Below, in pieces: positions 16,834-27,993 of a stretch of DNA of 64,000 nt. The notes beneath the pieces are model-generated. The model searched no databases, was not told where the DNA came from, and saw nothing but the letters and a program-made list of their open reading frames with translations. Origin of the DNA: Desulfovibrio gilichinskyi (GTDB taxonomy: Bacteria > Desulfobacterota > Desulfovibrionia > Desulfovibrionales > Desulfovibrionaceae); contig NZ_FWZU01000006.1 of the NCBI RefSeq assembly GCF_900177375.1, positions 1-64,000 on the forward strand, written 5' to 3'. How positions within the stretch are numbered: position 1 is the stretch's first letter; every line of letters begins with the position of its first letter. Position numbers and translations under genes: made by a program.

Positions 16834-18027
16834 TTACATTTCTATCATATCCTCGTCATAGCCGGGATTTTTATCATCACTATCTTTTTTGCTCTGTTTT
16901 TTTTCATTCTCAGGACCATCGACAGTTTTATCAGCTTCAACATCAGAAGAAGAAGAGGCTGTCGCGCCGCCGTTCCCACCATCGTCATCAGGACCTGAAT
17001 CTTTCGGATCTTTGCCGGCAGCTTTAGCGTTGGCGTTGGCTTCCAAACGTCCTCCCTTTTTACCGAAAAAGTACGAAGTCCAGATACCTATTTCGTATAA
17101 TAAAATAAGAGGGATGGCCATAAGAGTCTGGGTTATCACGTCCGGAGGAGTCAAAATGGCAGAACAGATAAAGGCTACAAGGATTGCATATTTACGCTTC
17201 TCACGCAGCCAAGTGTGAGTAACAAGACCAAGGCGTGCAAGGAAGAATATAAACAGAGGCAATTCGAATATGACCCCGAAAGCAAAAAGCAATTTCAACG
17301 AAAAAGATAAATATTCGCGAAGTGTAGGCATAGGGCGAATGAATTCATCCGCAAAACCCATAAAAAATTCACACCCAAAAGGAAATACAACGTAATAACC
17401 GAATAAAGCCCCGCCAACAAAGAAACAAGCAGACAAAAATGCTAGTGGAATCATCCACTTACGTTCATGTTCATAAAGTCCGGGGGCAATGAACCCCCAT
17501 ATTTGAGAAAAAATATACGGAGATACGAGAAAAATACCGGCCACAAAGGACACTTTAAGATAAGTAACAAACCCTTCAGGCAGTGAGGTAAAAATCAGAG
17601 TGGAATGCTCAGGTAAAACAGCTACCAGCGGGGCCATAAGCAACGAAAACAAAGGCTTTGCAAATGAATAACAGGCAAGAAAACCGACTCCGCAAGCAAT
17701 AAAAATTCTAATAAAACGTCTGCGCAATTCATCCATGTGCTGAAGAAAAGTCATAGCAGGCTCATCTTCATCACCTTCGTCAGCTTCGCCCTGTTCATCA
17801 GAGTCTTTGCTTTCGGCAGGCAGATCAGTTGAATCTACATCTTCACCGTCAACAGCACTATCTTCAGCGGAACTTGAAGAAGTTGCGCTCTCGCTTTCGG
17901 ATTCAGAACCATCACTGGAAGATTCGATTTTTTCGCGACCTTCAGACGTTTCAGTATCTTCCAGTTTTTTTTGATCTTCCGGCTCTTCCGAGCTTACTTC
18001 ACGAGATTCTTTTTCATCTCCGCTCAT
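16834..18027 (-). CDS. tatC: Sec-independent protein translocase TatC, with long acidic N- and C-terminal extensions
   Basis: 397 residues; a TatC core is usually ~250. The core begins near residue 92 (MTFLQHMDELRRRF) and contains six membrane segments with the conserved SPYIFSQIWGFIAPGLYEHERK stretch (split here: SPYIFSQIWGF, then IAPGLYEHERK). The first ~91 residues are almost only Ser, Asp, Glu and Gly. The last ~75 are also polar and charged. The start is supported by an ATGA overlap with the tatB stop. Both tails should lie in the cytoplasm, where twin-arginine precursors dock. Confidence 0.95.
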   Translation of the reverse strand: MSGDEKESREVSSEEPEDQKKLEDTETSEGREKIESSSDGSESESESATSSSSAEDSAVDGEDVDSTDLPAESKDSDEQGEADEGDEDEPAMTFLQHMDELRRRFIRIFIACGVGFLACYSFAKPLFSLLMAPLVAVLPEHSTLIFTSLPEGFVTYLKVSFVAGIFLVSPYIFSQIWGFIAPGLYEHERKWMIPLAFLSACFFVGGALFGYYVVFPFGCEFFMGFADEFIRPMPTLREYLSFSLKLLFAFGVIFELPLFIFFLARLGLVTHTWLREKRKYAILVAFICSAILTPPDVITQTLMAIPLILLYEIGIWTSYFFGKKGGRLEANANAKAAGKDPKDSGPDDDGGNGGATASSSSDVEADKTVDGPENEKKQSKKDSDDKNPGYDEDMIEM

Positions 18028-18401
18028 GCCTTCTTACCTTCAGCTTCTGAGTCCGCAGCAGCTTCAACAATTACTTCTTCTTCCACAGGTCCGGAGTTTT
18101 CTTCAGGTTTCAAAGTTTCAGCTTTAGCTTTTGCTGCTTCAGCTTCACGGGCTTTGTCCATAGCTTCAACTTCAGCTTTTCTACGAGCTTCTTCTTTTGC
18201 GCGATCTTCTTTGGCCTGTCTTTCATTATCAGCAGCAGCTACTTCTGCGTCTAAAGTACTTTTAACATCGTGAGACATTTTTTTTACTTCGGAAAGACCT
18301 CTGCCAAGGTTTTTAATGAGTTCGGGAAGTTTTTGAGGTCCGATGATAATCAGAGCTACAACCAAAATGACGATAAGTTCTGTTGTACCGATTCCGAACA
18401 T
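18024..18401 (-). CDS. tatB: Twin-arginine translocase subunit TatB (TatA/B family)
   Basis: 125 residues. One N-terminal membrane helix (about 6-22), hinge GPQKLPELIKNLG, an amphipathic helix, then a long Ala/Glu/Lys helix and an acidic tail. Glu8 in GTTELIVI fits TatB. TatA and TatB are hard to tell apart here; co-location with tatC and the length favour TatB. Confidence 0.88.
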   Translation of the reverse strand: MFGIGTTELIVILVVALIIIGPQKLPELIKNLGRGLSEVKKMSHDVKSTLDAEVAAADNERQAKEDRAKEEARRKAEVEAMDKAREAEAAKAKAETLKPEENSGPVEEEVIVEAAADSEAEGKKA

Positions 18402-18446
18402 ATTATTTCCTTAATTCGTTATGGCAAAAAACCATGTATACGCTAT

Positions 18447-18487
18447 AAGCCTATACGGGACTCATATTTGGAATCCCGTATAGGCTT
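18447..18487. terminator. Hairpin between guaA and tatB
   Basis: Perfect 14-bp stem AAGCCTATACGGGA/TCCCGTATAGGCTT with a 13-base loop. It lies downstream of guaA and upstream of tatB; most likely it ends the guaBA transcript. Confidence 0.7.
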
Positions 18488-18554
18488 TTCATGAATTGTT
18501 GAGACCTTGTACCTGATTTCTAAAACTTTTTCTACGCCTTAAGAGGAAGTAAAT

Positions 18555-20102
18555 TTACTCCCACTCAATCGTTGCCGGTGGCTTGGAAGAGATATCAAGA
18601 ACAACCCTGTTGACACCCTTAACTTCATTAATGATTCTATTGGACATACGAGCAAGAATATCATTAGGGAGACGGCTCCAGTCAGCAGTCATGGCATCGA
18701 TACTGTCTACCAGTCTTAAAGCAATTACATGCTCATAAGTACGGTCATCGCCCATAACACCTACAGTCTTGAGCGGAAGCAGAACTGCAAACCCCTGCCA
18801 CATCTTACGATACCAGCCGGTAGCATGAAGTTCATGCTGAACAATTCTGTCTGCCTGGCGCAATATTTCAAGGCGTTCATCAGTGACCTCGCCGAGAATA
18901 CGAATGGCAAGTCCTGGACCTGGGAACGGCTGACGCCAAGTGATATGTTCAGGCAGTCCAAGCTCAGTAGCAACTTTGCGAACTTCATCTTTAAAAAGTT
19001 CACGAAGAGGCTCCACAAGCTTAAGGTCCATATGTTCCGGAAGTCCGCCGACATTATGGTGCGACTTAATTACAGCTGAAGGGCCTTTAAATGATTCAGA
19101 TTCGATAACATCAGGGTACAGAGTTCCCTGCGCAAGGAACTTAACATTTTTAAGAGCCTGTGCTTCTTCGTTAAAAACATCAATAAAAGTGTAGCCTATA
19201 AGTTTGCGTTTCTTTTCAGGGTCATCGACACCCTTAAGTTTATCAAGAAACAACCTTGCTGCATCAACGCATTTTACGTTCAGGTCAAAGTGCTCACCAA
19301 GGAAGTCGATAACTTCTTCCCGTTCATGCATGCGCAGTAAACCGTTATCAACGAAGATACAATGCAATCTTTTACCTATTGCTTTATGAAGCAAAACAGC
19401 AACAACATTTGAATCTATGCCGCCTGAAAGGCCGAGAACAACCTGTGCATCACCAATCTTTTCACGCATTTCTTTAATGGTGTTTTCCACAAAAGAAGAC
19501 ATAGACCAGTCAGCTTTGAGACCTGCAATTTTAAATACAAAATTGGAAATAATAGTATTTCCGCATTCAGTATGGGCAACTTCAGGGTGGAACTGCAAAG
19601 CATAGATCTTGCGCTCCTCATTAGCCATTGCTGCAAAAGGAATACTTTTAGTTGTTCCGCAGATTTTAAAACCTTCAGGAATAGATTCAACCCGGTCACC
19701 GTGGCTCATCCATACTGTCAGTTTTTCAAGATCATCAATACCCTGCCACAACTCACATCCACCGGTACCGCAGAAATCAGCGCGGCCGTATTCTCTATTT
19801 TCAGAGGAGACAACTTTTCCGCCCAAAGTATGGGTTAAAAGCTGCATGCCGTAGCAAATACCGAGAATAGGCACATTCATTTCAAGATATGCGGGATCAA
19901 GCTGCGGAGACTCAGCATCAAGAACTGATGAAGGTCCACCGGAAAGAATAAGTGCTCCGGGATTCAGAGCTTTGATCTTTTCAGGATCAACATTACAAGG
20001 ATGAATTTCGGAATATACACCCACTTCGCGTATTCTGCGAGCGATGAGCTGCGTAAACTGGGACCCGAAGTCCAGAATAATTATTTTATTTTCGTGCTTC
20101 AT
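18555..20102 (-). CDS. guaA: GMP synthase (glutamine-hydrolysing)
   Basis: 515 residues. The class I amidotransferase domain carries the nucleophile in LGICYGMQ and the His/Glu in [11 protein letters not shown]. The ATP-pyrophosphatase P-loop is LSGGIDSNV; the C-terminal dimerisation domain ends KPPATIEWE. It converts XMP to GMP. It follows guaB by 18 bases. Confidence 0.98.
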   Translation of the reverse strand: MKHENKIIILDFGSQFTQLIARRIREVGVYSEIHPCNVDPEKIKALNPGALILSGGPSSVLDAESPQLDPAYLEMNVPILGICYGMQLLTHTLGGKVVSSENREYGRADFCGTGGCELWQGIDDLEKLTVWMSHGDRVESIPEGFKICGTTKSIPFAAMANEERKIYALQFHPEVAHTECGNTIISNFVFKIAGLKADWSMSSFVENTIKEMREKIGDAQVVLGLSGGIDSNVVAVLLHKAIGKRLHCIFVDNGLLRMHEREEVIDFLGEHFDLNVKCVDAARLFLDKLKGVDDPEKKRKLIGYTFIDVFNEEAQALKNVKFLAQGTLYPDVIESESFKGPSAVIKSHHNVGGLPEHMDLKLVEPLRELFKDEVRKVATELGLPEHITWRQPFPGPGLAIRILGEVTDERLEILRQADRIVQHELHATGWYRKMWQGFAVLLPLKTVGVMGDDRTYEHVIALRLVDSIDAMTADWSRLPNDILARMSNRIINEVKGVNRVVLDISSKPPATIEWE

Positions 20103-20120
20103 AAAGACTCCTGACTTTAA

Positions 20121-21602
<1,482 letters not shown>

Positions 21603-21649
21603 CTACTAGCTAAAAGAAAAGAGAAACCATTACACTATGATTCCTCTCA

Positions 21650-21730
21650 AACCCTGCCAGCCTTTCACAGGTAATACAGCAGGGTTGCTGCAAGTAGCAA
21701 ATTGTTTATGACTGGATTTTCGACCAGTCA
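21650..21730 (-). promoter_or_regulatory. Structured leader of guaB, class unknown
   Basis: Three stems can be drawn on the minus strand: TGACTGG/CCAGTCA (21709-21730), TTGCT/AGCAA (21685-21700) and AACCCTGC/GCAGGGTT (21650-21657 with 21679-21686). The last two share bases at 21685-21686 and may exclude each other. I do not recognise a known riboswitch consensus. Confidence 0.4.
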
Positions 21731-21810
21731 GAATTTATTAAGAAATTATCCTATATTACTATATACTTTTTTGCCTCTGATTCAATCGATAAAAAAAAGT
21801 ATTTAAAAGT

Positions 21811-21840
21811 AGATGGCCCCGCGTATCTGCGGGGCCATCT
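21811..21840 (-). terminator. Terminator of the liv operon
   Basis: Perfect 12-bp stem AGATGGCCCCGC/GCGGGGCCATCT, 6-base loop, followed on the minus strand by T-rich sequence. Its GGCCCCGC stem is nearly the one used after Rhs cassette 2. Confidence 0.85.
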
Positions 21841-21850
21841 TTTGTCAACT

Positions 21851-22558
21851 CTAAAGTCCTAAATAAGCTTTTTTAACATCCTCGTTCGCCAGCAGATTTT
21901 CACTGGTGTCAGAGAGCGTTATCTCCCCGTTTTCCATAACATAACCTCGATGAGCAGTCTTTAATGCGAGGTTTGCATTCTGTTCAACAAGGAAAACGGT
22001 TGTTCCACTTTCTTTGTTAATTTTTTTAACTATTTCAAAAATTTGCCGAATAATTAACGGAGCAAGTCCAAGTGAAGGCTCATCCAGAAGAAGAAGCTTC
22101 GGTCTGGCCATTAAAGCGCGAGAAATAGCGAGCATTTGCTGCTCACCACCGGAAAGATTTCCGCCGAGCTGTTTTCTGCGCTCATAAAGAATAGGAAAAA
22201 GTTTAAAAGCAAGATCCATATCTTCTTTGATTCCGGCTTTATCATCCCGTAAAAAAGCACCCATATCCAGATTCTCGGTTATGGTCAGATCAGGAAAAAT
22301 AAGACGCCCTTCCGGAACCTGAGATATTCCCATTTTAACTATTTTATCAGGGCTCATTTTATGAATGGGTTGCCCCTCATATAATACTTCACCTGATCTG
22401 GGAGGAACTACTCCGCTGATAGTCATGAGGGTTGTGGTCTTGCCTGCTCCGTTGGCTCCGATCAAAGTGATTATTTCACCTCTGGCAACCTCGATATTTA
22501 TATTTCTGAGAGCCTGAATGTTGCCGTAGTAGGTATTAATATTTTTAAGCTTAAGCAT
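21851..22558 (-). CDS. livF: Branched-chain amino acid ABC transporter ATP-binding protein LivF
   Basis: 235 residues. Walker A GANGAGKTT, signature LSGGEQQM, Walker B LLLLDEPSLGLAP. It hydrolyses ATP on the cytoplasmic side together with LivG. Its ATG lies inside the end of livG (8-base overlap). Last gene of the operon. Confidence 0.97.
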   Translation of the reverse strand: MLKLKNINTYYGNIQALRNINIEVARGEIITLIGANGAGKTTTLMTISGVVPPRSGEVLYEGQPIHKMSPDKIVKMGISQVPEGRLIFPDLTITENLDMGAFLRDDKAGIKEDMDLAFKLFPILYERRKQLGGNLSGGEQQMLAISRALMARPKLLLLDEPSLGLAPLIIRQIFEIVKKINKESGTTVFLVEQNANLALKTAHRGYVMENGEITLSDTSENLLANEDVKKAYLGL

Positions 22559-23351
22559 CTAAATCTTCTCCGAGATAAGCCTTGATTACAGCGGGGTTCT
22601 CGCTGATCTCCTTAGGAGTTCCGTGAGCAATTTCCCTACCGTATTCAAGAACGAATAACCGGTCTGAAAGACTCATAACCATTTTCATATCATGTTCAAT
22701 CAGAAGAACTGAAATATTATGTTTCTTTTTAATAGAAACAATCAGATCTTCAAGTTCAAGAGTCTCCTGCGGGTTCATTCCGGCAGCAGGTTCATCAAGA
22801 AGGAGTAGAAACGGATCAGTCGCCAAAGCTCTTGCAATTTCAAGACGCCGCTGCGCACCATAAGGCAAGTTGCAGGCCAGCTCGTCTGAAAAACCATCCA
22901 GCCCCAGCTCTTTCAGCAGCTCATAACTTTTAATTATGGTTTCCCGTTCTTCCCTTTTTGTACCGGGACCACGGAAAACGGCTCCGATGAAACTGGCCTT
23001 TGTACGGCAGTGACATCCGATCATAACATTTTCAATAACACTCATTGAGGGAAAAAGACGAATATTCTGAAAGGTTCTAGCCATCCCCATTTCTGTAACA
23101 TGGTTCGGCTTCATACCGTTTATTCTTTTGAACCCCTTACCGGCGGGATCAATCTTCACATCTCCCAAAGTAGGAGTATAAATTCCGGTAATGCAATTGA
23201 AAAATGTGGTCTTTCCAGCTCCGTTAGGACCGATAAGAGCTACAATCTCTCCTTCGCGCACATCAAGATTAACATCATCAAGAGCTCTAAGCCCCCCGAA
23301 GTCTTTACAGACACCGGTAACTTCAAGCACGGTTCTTTTTTCATTACTCAT
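22551..23351 (-). CDS. livG: Branched-chain amino acid ABC transporter ATP-binding protein LivG
   Basis: Start at ATG 23351 (MSNEK), with AGGTGA five bases upstream, rather than the GTG at 23360. Walker A GPNGAGKTT, LivG-type signature LPYGAQRRLE, Walker B LLLLDEPAAGMNP, and the H-loop IEHDMK. Overlaps the end of livM by 8 bases. Confidence 0.96.
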   Translation of the reverse strand: MSNEKRTVLEVTGVCKDFGGLRALDDVNLDVREGEIVALIGPNGAGKTTFFNCITGIYTPTLGDVKIDPAGKGFKRINGMKPNHVTEMGMARTFQNIRLFPSMSVIENVMIGCHCRTKASFIGAVFRGPGTKREERETIIKSYELLKELGLDGFSDELACNLPYGAQRRLEIARALATDPFLLLLDEPAAGMNPQETLELEDLIVSIKKKHNISVLLIEHDMKMVMSLSDRLFVLEYGREIAHGTPKEISENPAVIKAYLGEDLDA

Positions 23352-24567
23352 TGGATTCACCTAAAGCTTTCCTGACGGCTTTGATATCAATTTTCCGTCG
23401 TACATCTCTAATAAGCCCCTGCGGCCTGAAGACCATTACCAGCACCATTGTAGCTCCGAAGACAAGCATGCGGTATTCGGAAAAGGCTCTGAGATATTCA
23501 GGAAGAAGAATAAGTACCAATGCACCGAGGATAACCCCCAGAATTGACCCCATTCCACCGAGAACAACTATTGACAGAATGATTGCAGACTCAAGAAATG
23601 TAAAACTTGCCGGATTAATAAATGAAGTCTTCGCAGCGAAAACAACACCGACCAGTCCGGCCCATGTGGCTCCAAGAGCAAACGCCATCAGCTTTGTCTT
23701 AACTTTATCTATTCCCATGGCCTGACATGCTATTTCATCTTCACGAAGAGCCTGCCATGCTCGGCCTATTCTAGAATTCTTTAATCTGTTCACAATAAAA
23801 ATTGTGAATATAACAAGTACAATCATCATATAGTACATGAAATGGATCGAGCTTGAGAGGCCGGTGAAAAGGCCGAAAAAATCAGGACGGGGGATGTTTG
23901 AGATACCGCTCGGACCGTGTGTAAAATCACCCCAGTTTTCAAGAATAAGGCGAATGATTTCACCGAAGCCAAGAGTTACAATGGCAAGATAGTCTCCCCT
24001 GAGTCGCAGTACGGGAAAACCGAGCAGAATTCCGCAGAGAGCTCCGAGCAGAGCCCCGATAGGCAAGGCAAACCAGAAATTCACTCCCCAATATAAATTC
24101 ATAAGCGCGTAGGAATAAGCACCTACCGCATAAAAAGCCACATAACCTAGATCAAGAAGACCTGCCAACCCGACAACAATGTTAAGACCAAGACCAAGCA
24201 CAACATAAATGAGTGCTGAGATCATGATATTGACCTGATACATTGAAAAAAGTTCGGGGAAAAGCAGTGCAAAAATCAAAATACCGGCAAGCAGAGGGTA
24301 ATACACAGCCGGATTAGCAAAAATTCTACTTAATACGGTAGCCTGTTCTTCGCCGGATTCCTCATCAACTTTTCTACCTTCTTCCTTTTTGCGAATCATG
24401 AAACGCCAAAGATAAGAAAGGAAAAAAGTACAGATACCAACGTATAAAACTCTTTCCAATCGCCATATAACAACATTCTCAATTGAGTCCACAAAGACCC
24501 CCATAATAGGCAGGACCAGGAACATGAACCACAATGAGACTAATAATGATTTTTTCAAGCCTTCCAT
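23344..24567 (-). CDS. livM: Branched-chain amino acid ABC transporter permease LivM
   Basis: 407 residues, inner membrane. The conserved part begins near residue 90 (YYPLLAGILIF) with LGLGLNIVVGLAGLLDLGYV and the EAA-like loop RIGRAWQALREDEIACQAMGI. The first ~85 residues form two extra membrane segments and a charged loop, as in E. coli LivM. An inverted repeat (AATCGGCA/TGCCGATT, 24596-24650) lies in the gap to livH. Confidence 0.95.
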   Translation of the reverse strand: MEGLKKSLLVSLWFMFLVLPIMGVFVDSIENVVIWRLERVLYVGICTFFLSYLWRFMIRKKEEGRKVDEESGEEQATVLSRIFANPAVYYPLLAGILIFALLFPELFSMYQVNIMISALIYVVLGLGLNIVVGLAGLLDLGYVAFYAVGAYSYALMNLYWGVNFWFALPIGALLGALCGILLGFPVLRLRGDYLAIVTLGFGEIIRLILENWGDFTHGPSGISNIPRPDFFGLFTGLSSSIHFMYYMMIVLVIFTIFIVNRLKNSRIGRAWQALREDEIACQAMGIDKVKTKLMAFALGATWAGLVGVVFAAKTSFINPASFTFLESAIILSIVVLGGMGSILGVILGALVLILLPEYLRAFSEYRMLVFGATMVLVMVFRPQGLIRDVRRKIDIKAVRKALGESNE

Positions 24568-24648
24568 ATTGCAAACAATCCGTTTTTATCTATTAAATCG
24601 GCAGAACGCCGTACGCGCGGTCTGAATCATAAGGGACATCTGTGCCGA

Positions 24649-25551
24649 TTAAACCTTCTGAACAGGAGCCTTGCCAAGTAAACCAGAAGGCCTGAAAATA
24701 AGAATAATTACCAGCAGTGCAAACGCGAATACATCTTCATAATCACTTGAGACATATCCGGTGCAGAAGCTTTCAGTCCAGCCGAGAATAAGTCCGCCGA
24801 GTACAGCTCCCGGAATGGAACCGATACCGCCGAGAACTGCGGCCGTAAAAGCTTTAATACCTGCGATAAAACCAATGAAAAAGTTGATCTGCCCTATGTG
24901 AGATCCAATAAGAACTCCACCGACGGCAGCCAAAGACGAGCCGATAATAAAAGTGGCCGATATGACCTGATCAACGTTGACGCCGACGAGCATTGCCATT
25001 TTACGGTTCTGAGCCGTGGCGCGCATAGCTTTGCCCATTCTGGTGAACTTGATGAACAAGCTGAGTGCTATCATTACGACAGCTGCAACTACAATTATAA
25101 GAAAGTCTGACGAACCTATCACCGACGAATACTTTTCAAGAAAAGCAAATTCCGGTGTAAGTTTTGGAAATGACAGAAAATCAGAAGTCTGTGAAAGCAT
25201 TACATAGTTTTGAAGGAAAATAGACATACCGATTGCGGAAATGAGAGGAGAAAGCCTCGGAGCATTTCTAAGAGGGCGGTAAGCTATTTTTTCAAGAGTA
25301 TATCCGTAAGCAGCAGCGTAAACAACGGCAGCCATACTTGCCAAAACCATAATAGAAACCGCGGGAAATCCAAAACTTGTAAGAACACCCGCAACAATCA
25401 TCCCCACAAAAGCACCGATCATGTAAACTTCACCATGGGCAAAGTTAATTAACTCGATGATTCCGTAAACCATGGTATAGCCAAGTGCTATAAGCGCGTA
25501 AATACTTCCCCGAGTAAGGCCGCTGAAAAATAGTTCCCAAAAATAATCCAT
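24649..25551 (-). CDS. livH: Branched-chain amino acid ABC transporter permease LivH
   Basis: 300 residues, about eight membrane segments. Family features: GSIYALIALGYTMVYGI and ELINFAHGEVYMIGA near the N-terminus, and the loop RMGKAMRATAQNRKMAMLVGV. AGGAAC precedes the ATG. First of the hmgf genes after livK. Confidence 0.96.
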   Translation of the reverse strand: MDYFWELFFSGLTRGSIYALIALGYTMVYGIIELINFAHGEVYMIGAFVGMIVAGVLTSFGFPAVSIMVLASMAAVVYAAAYGYTLEKIAYRPLRNAPRLSPLISAIGMSIFLQNYVMLSQTSDFLSFPKLTPEFAFLEKYSSVIGSSDFLIIVVAAVVMIALSLFIKFTRMGKAMRATAQNRKMAMLVGVNVDQVISATFIIGSSLAAVGGVLIGSHIGQINFFIGFIAGIKAFTAAVLGGIGSIPGAVLGGLILGWTESFCTGYVSSDYEDVFAFALLVIILIFRPSGLLGKAPVQKV

Positions 25552-25576
25552 TTAAGTTCCTGCTGAATCACGATCA

Positions 25577-25604
25577 GGAGGACAGACTTTAACGCCTGTC
25601 CTCC
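25577..25604 (-). terminator. Stem-loop between livK and livH
   Basis: Perfect 9-bp stem GGAGGACAG/CTGTCCTCC with a 10-base loop and no strong T-run. Likely a partial terminator or 3' stabiliser that keeps livK mRNA above the permease genes. Confidence 0.6.
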
Positions 25605-25639
25605 ATAACCGATTTTAATTTAAATAATTCGAATTGGAG

Positions 25640-26776
25640 TTATTTAACTTCCTGATATGCGCCGTCTTTGACCTGATACATTGAAAAACCGACACCGATA
25701 GCATCACCCTTTGAATCGAACTTAATCTTTCCGACAGGAGTTTCAACTTCATGAGTGCGCAGAGCTTCAACGATCTTATCATAGTCAGTTGAACCGGCTA
25801 CTTCAATCGCTTTCAAGAGAGCCTGAGTTGCGGAATATGCTTCAAAGAAGAATGCGCCAGGTTCGTCATCATGAGTTGCTTTATACTGATCAAGAGCAAC
25901 CTTATACATAGGGTTTCCAGTGATATCGCGAGGACCTGTTGCGTATACACCTTCAGAAGCTTCACCGGCAACGTCGATAAATTTCTGAGCCTTAACGCCG
26001 TCATCTGAAATGAAAGGAATTGTTAATTTCTTTTTACGGATCTGAGATACAATTTTGGAAGCTTCAGGATGGTAACCACCGAATACAACACCGTCTGCGC
26101 CGGAAGCTTTAATCTTCTGAACTACAGCTGAATAGTCAACTGCGCCTGGAGTAACTCCTTCAAAAAGGACTACTTCTGCTTTACCGGACTTTTCGATGTA
26201 TTCTTTAGCAAACTCTGCAAAACCTTTACCGTAATCACCCTTATCATGGATTACAGCAATTTTTTTAAGTCCGAGTGAACCGATAGCGAAATTTGTAGCA
26301 AGAGCAGCCTGAGCATCATCAGAAGCAATTGTTCTGAAGAAGTTAGGATAATCGCCGCTCTGTGTCAGAGGAGGATTTGTTGCGGAAGGAGACATACAAA
26401 CAAGGTTTGACTCTTTATAGATAGGAAGAGCGGCCTTGGTAGCTCCAGAGCAGATGTGACCGAGTACTACTGTAGCTTTATCGGAAACAAGTTTAAATGC
26501 AGCGTTTGTTGCAAATTCAGGTTTACACTGATCATCCTGACTGGAAATAACAACCTGAGCTCCATTAACTCCGCCTGCATCATTAACGGCCTTAACAACA
26601 AGCTTTGCAGCTTCAAGTGAAGGTAAACCGTAAGAAGCAAGGTCACCACTGTGGGCCCCGGCAACACCGAGAATGATTGTTTTAGCAGAAGCTTCTGCTT
26701 TTTTTGCTCCACCGAATGCACCGATACCGACGGTCAGCATCAATGCACATGACAAGACCAGCAATGAACGTTTCAT
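25640..26776 (-). CDS. livK: Branched-chain amino acid ABC transporter substrate-binding protein
   Basis: About 378 residues from ATG 26776 (AAGGAG seven bases upstream; an ATG one codon earlier is equally close). The signal peptide (LLVLSCALMLTVGIGAF) ends around KAEA, then ILGVAGAHSGDLASYG. Type I periplasmic-binding fold, LivK/BraC family; it should bind Leu/Ile/Val or similar in the periplasm. First gene of the liv operon. Confidence 0.95.
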   Translation of the reverse strand: MKRSLLVLSCALMLTVGIGAFGGAKKAEASAKTIILGVAGAHSGDLASYGLPSLEAAKLVVKAVNDAGGVNGAQVVISSQDDQCKPEFATNAAFKLVSDKATVVLGHICSGATKAALPIYKESNLVCMSPSATNPPLTQSGDYPNFFRTIASDDAQAALATNFAIGSLGLKKIAVIHDKGDYGKGFAEFAKEYIEKSGKAEVVLFEGVTPGAVDYSAVVQKIKASGADGVVFGGYHPEASKIVSQIRKKKLTIPFISDDGVKAQKFIDVAGEASEGVYATGPRDITGNPMYKVALDQYKATHDDEPGAFFFEAYSATQALLKAIEVAGSTDYDKIVEALRTHEVETPVGKIKFDSKGDAIGVGFSMYQVKDGAYQEVK

Positions 26777-26779
26777 CAT

Positions 26780-27177
26780 AACACTCCTTGACTGCAATTT
26801 TTAAGGGTTTGTACCCCAAGTTACTAAATTCGTGATCATTAAATATTAAGCAGTATAAAATAAAACACGAAAACCATACCATAGCTCAGTAAGGCTGAGC
26901 GACCTTAAAATTTCAAAACATGGAAACATTATCAAAAGCTGATATCCCTTCCGGCAAGATGGAAATCAGATTTTCTATTAGATAAATCCCAAATCTCAGT
27001 AAATAAATTAGCTAACATTAAGCATGTTTGTCAATAACATGGTTCTTAAAACGAATAAAATAAGGTGGAATTTACAAAAAAAACCAAATTACACGGTTTA
27101 ATTTAAAAAAAAGATATAAAACATATAACAAATTTAAAACGCCAGCTGAATAAATAACGTATTTGTAAAGACAAAAA
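26780..27177. other. Intergenic region upstream of livK
   Basis: About 400 bases, very AT-rich, no credible gene. A small hairpin GCTCAG/CTGAGC at 26884-26900 is the only structure noticed. It must contain the liv promoter, but no convincing -35/-10 pair was found. Confidence 0.6.
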
Positions 27178-27208
27178 AAAGGAATCCGCTATAAAAGCGA
27201 ATTCCTTT
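27178..27208 (-). terminator. Terminator after the ccm-linked TPR gene
   Basis: Stem AAAGGAAT-C-CGCT with AGCGAATTCCTTT (one mismatch), followed on the minus strand by eight T. Confidence 0.85.
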
Positions 27209-27215
27209 AATTTAA

Positions 27216-27845
27216 TTATTCTTCTTGAACCTTTTTCTTTAATTCTTCTTCTGCATGAGTTTTCATGTCCGGCGTGGCTTTGGGATTTGCGATAATCTTT
27301 CTGAAGTGTTCATCAGCATCTTCATGAGCATGAAGATAGTATTTTTTAATAATTCCGGCATTAAAATTAGCCATGGAATCATCAGGGTCAACTTCCAGAA
27401 TTTTATCAAATTCTTTAGCCGCCTTATCAAACTGTTCCGCCTGATAGTAGCACATCCCAAGACCCATCAGAGCATTTGTATTGGTAGGTTCATTTGCTAC
27501 AACCTTTTCAAAAAAGGTTTGTGCACGGTCATAGGCTCGGATCATCATAAAAGCATTTGCAAGATCAAGCTGAACTTTCATATCCTCAGGATTTGCGCGC
27601 ATACTATCCATAAGTTTACGGATTTCTTTCATGCTTTCGCCCAAAGCTTCCTGATTCATGCCCATACCGGATGATTTACTTTCCTGCTGAAATTCAACCT
27701 TATTACCGGGATGGTTCATACGATAGGTCAGCGATGACACAAAAATTACAAGCAGAGCAACTCCAAGCAACCATACGACAATTTTTTGCCCGCCGCCTAG
27801 TCCAAAACCTGCGCCGACCGGATTTATCTGTTGTCTATTTGTCAT
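27216..27845 (-). CDS. TPR membrane protein at the end of the ccm cluster (CcmI/NrfG-like)
   Basis: 209 residues. One membrane segment (about 23-42) and a periplasmic part with TPR motifs (LDLANAFMMIRAYDRAQTFF, NALMGLGMCYYQAEQFDKAA). In other Ccm systems TPR proteins of the CcmI/NrfG type present apocytochrome to the heme ligation complex. The position directly after ccmD supports such a role, but the CcmI N-terminal part is missing. It overlaps ccmD by 11 bases. Confidence 0.75.
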   Translation of the reverse strand: MTNRQQINPVGAGFGLGGGQKIVVWLLGVALLVIFVSSLTYRMNHPGNKVEFQQESKSSGMGMNQEALGESMKEIRKLMDSMRANPEDMKVQLDLANAFMMIRAYDRAQTFFEKVVANEPTNTNALMGLGMCYYQAEQFDKAAKEFDKILEVDPDDSMANFNAGIIKKYYLHAHEDADEHFRKIIANPKATPDMKTHAEEELKKKVQEE

Positions 27846-27975
27846 TATCTAATATCTCCAGCTGAGCTATGCGCCGTTCCATGGCAACACCTTTGGCCGC
27901 GATAAAAGCGAGATATCCGGCAATTCCTATCCATACAGCAATATTTGCGATAAGCAGGTATGTTTCATTTATCAT
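27835..27975 (-). CDS. ccmD: CcmD-like small membrane protein
   Basis: 46 residues, read directly: starts MINETYLLIANIAVWIGIAG, one membrane helix, then a charged tail (AMERRIAQLEILDNDK). CcmD is a small protein that holds CcmC and CcmE to the CcmAB complex. Identity rests on size, topology and its place after ccmC (18 bases). Overlaps the TPR gene start. Confidence 0.8.
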   Translation of the reverse strand: MINETYLLIANIAVWIGIAGYLAFIAAKGVAMERRIAQLEILDNDK

Positions 27976-27993
27976 ATATAATAACTCCTGATA

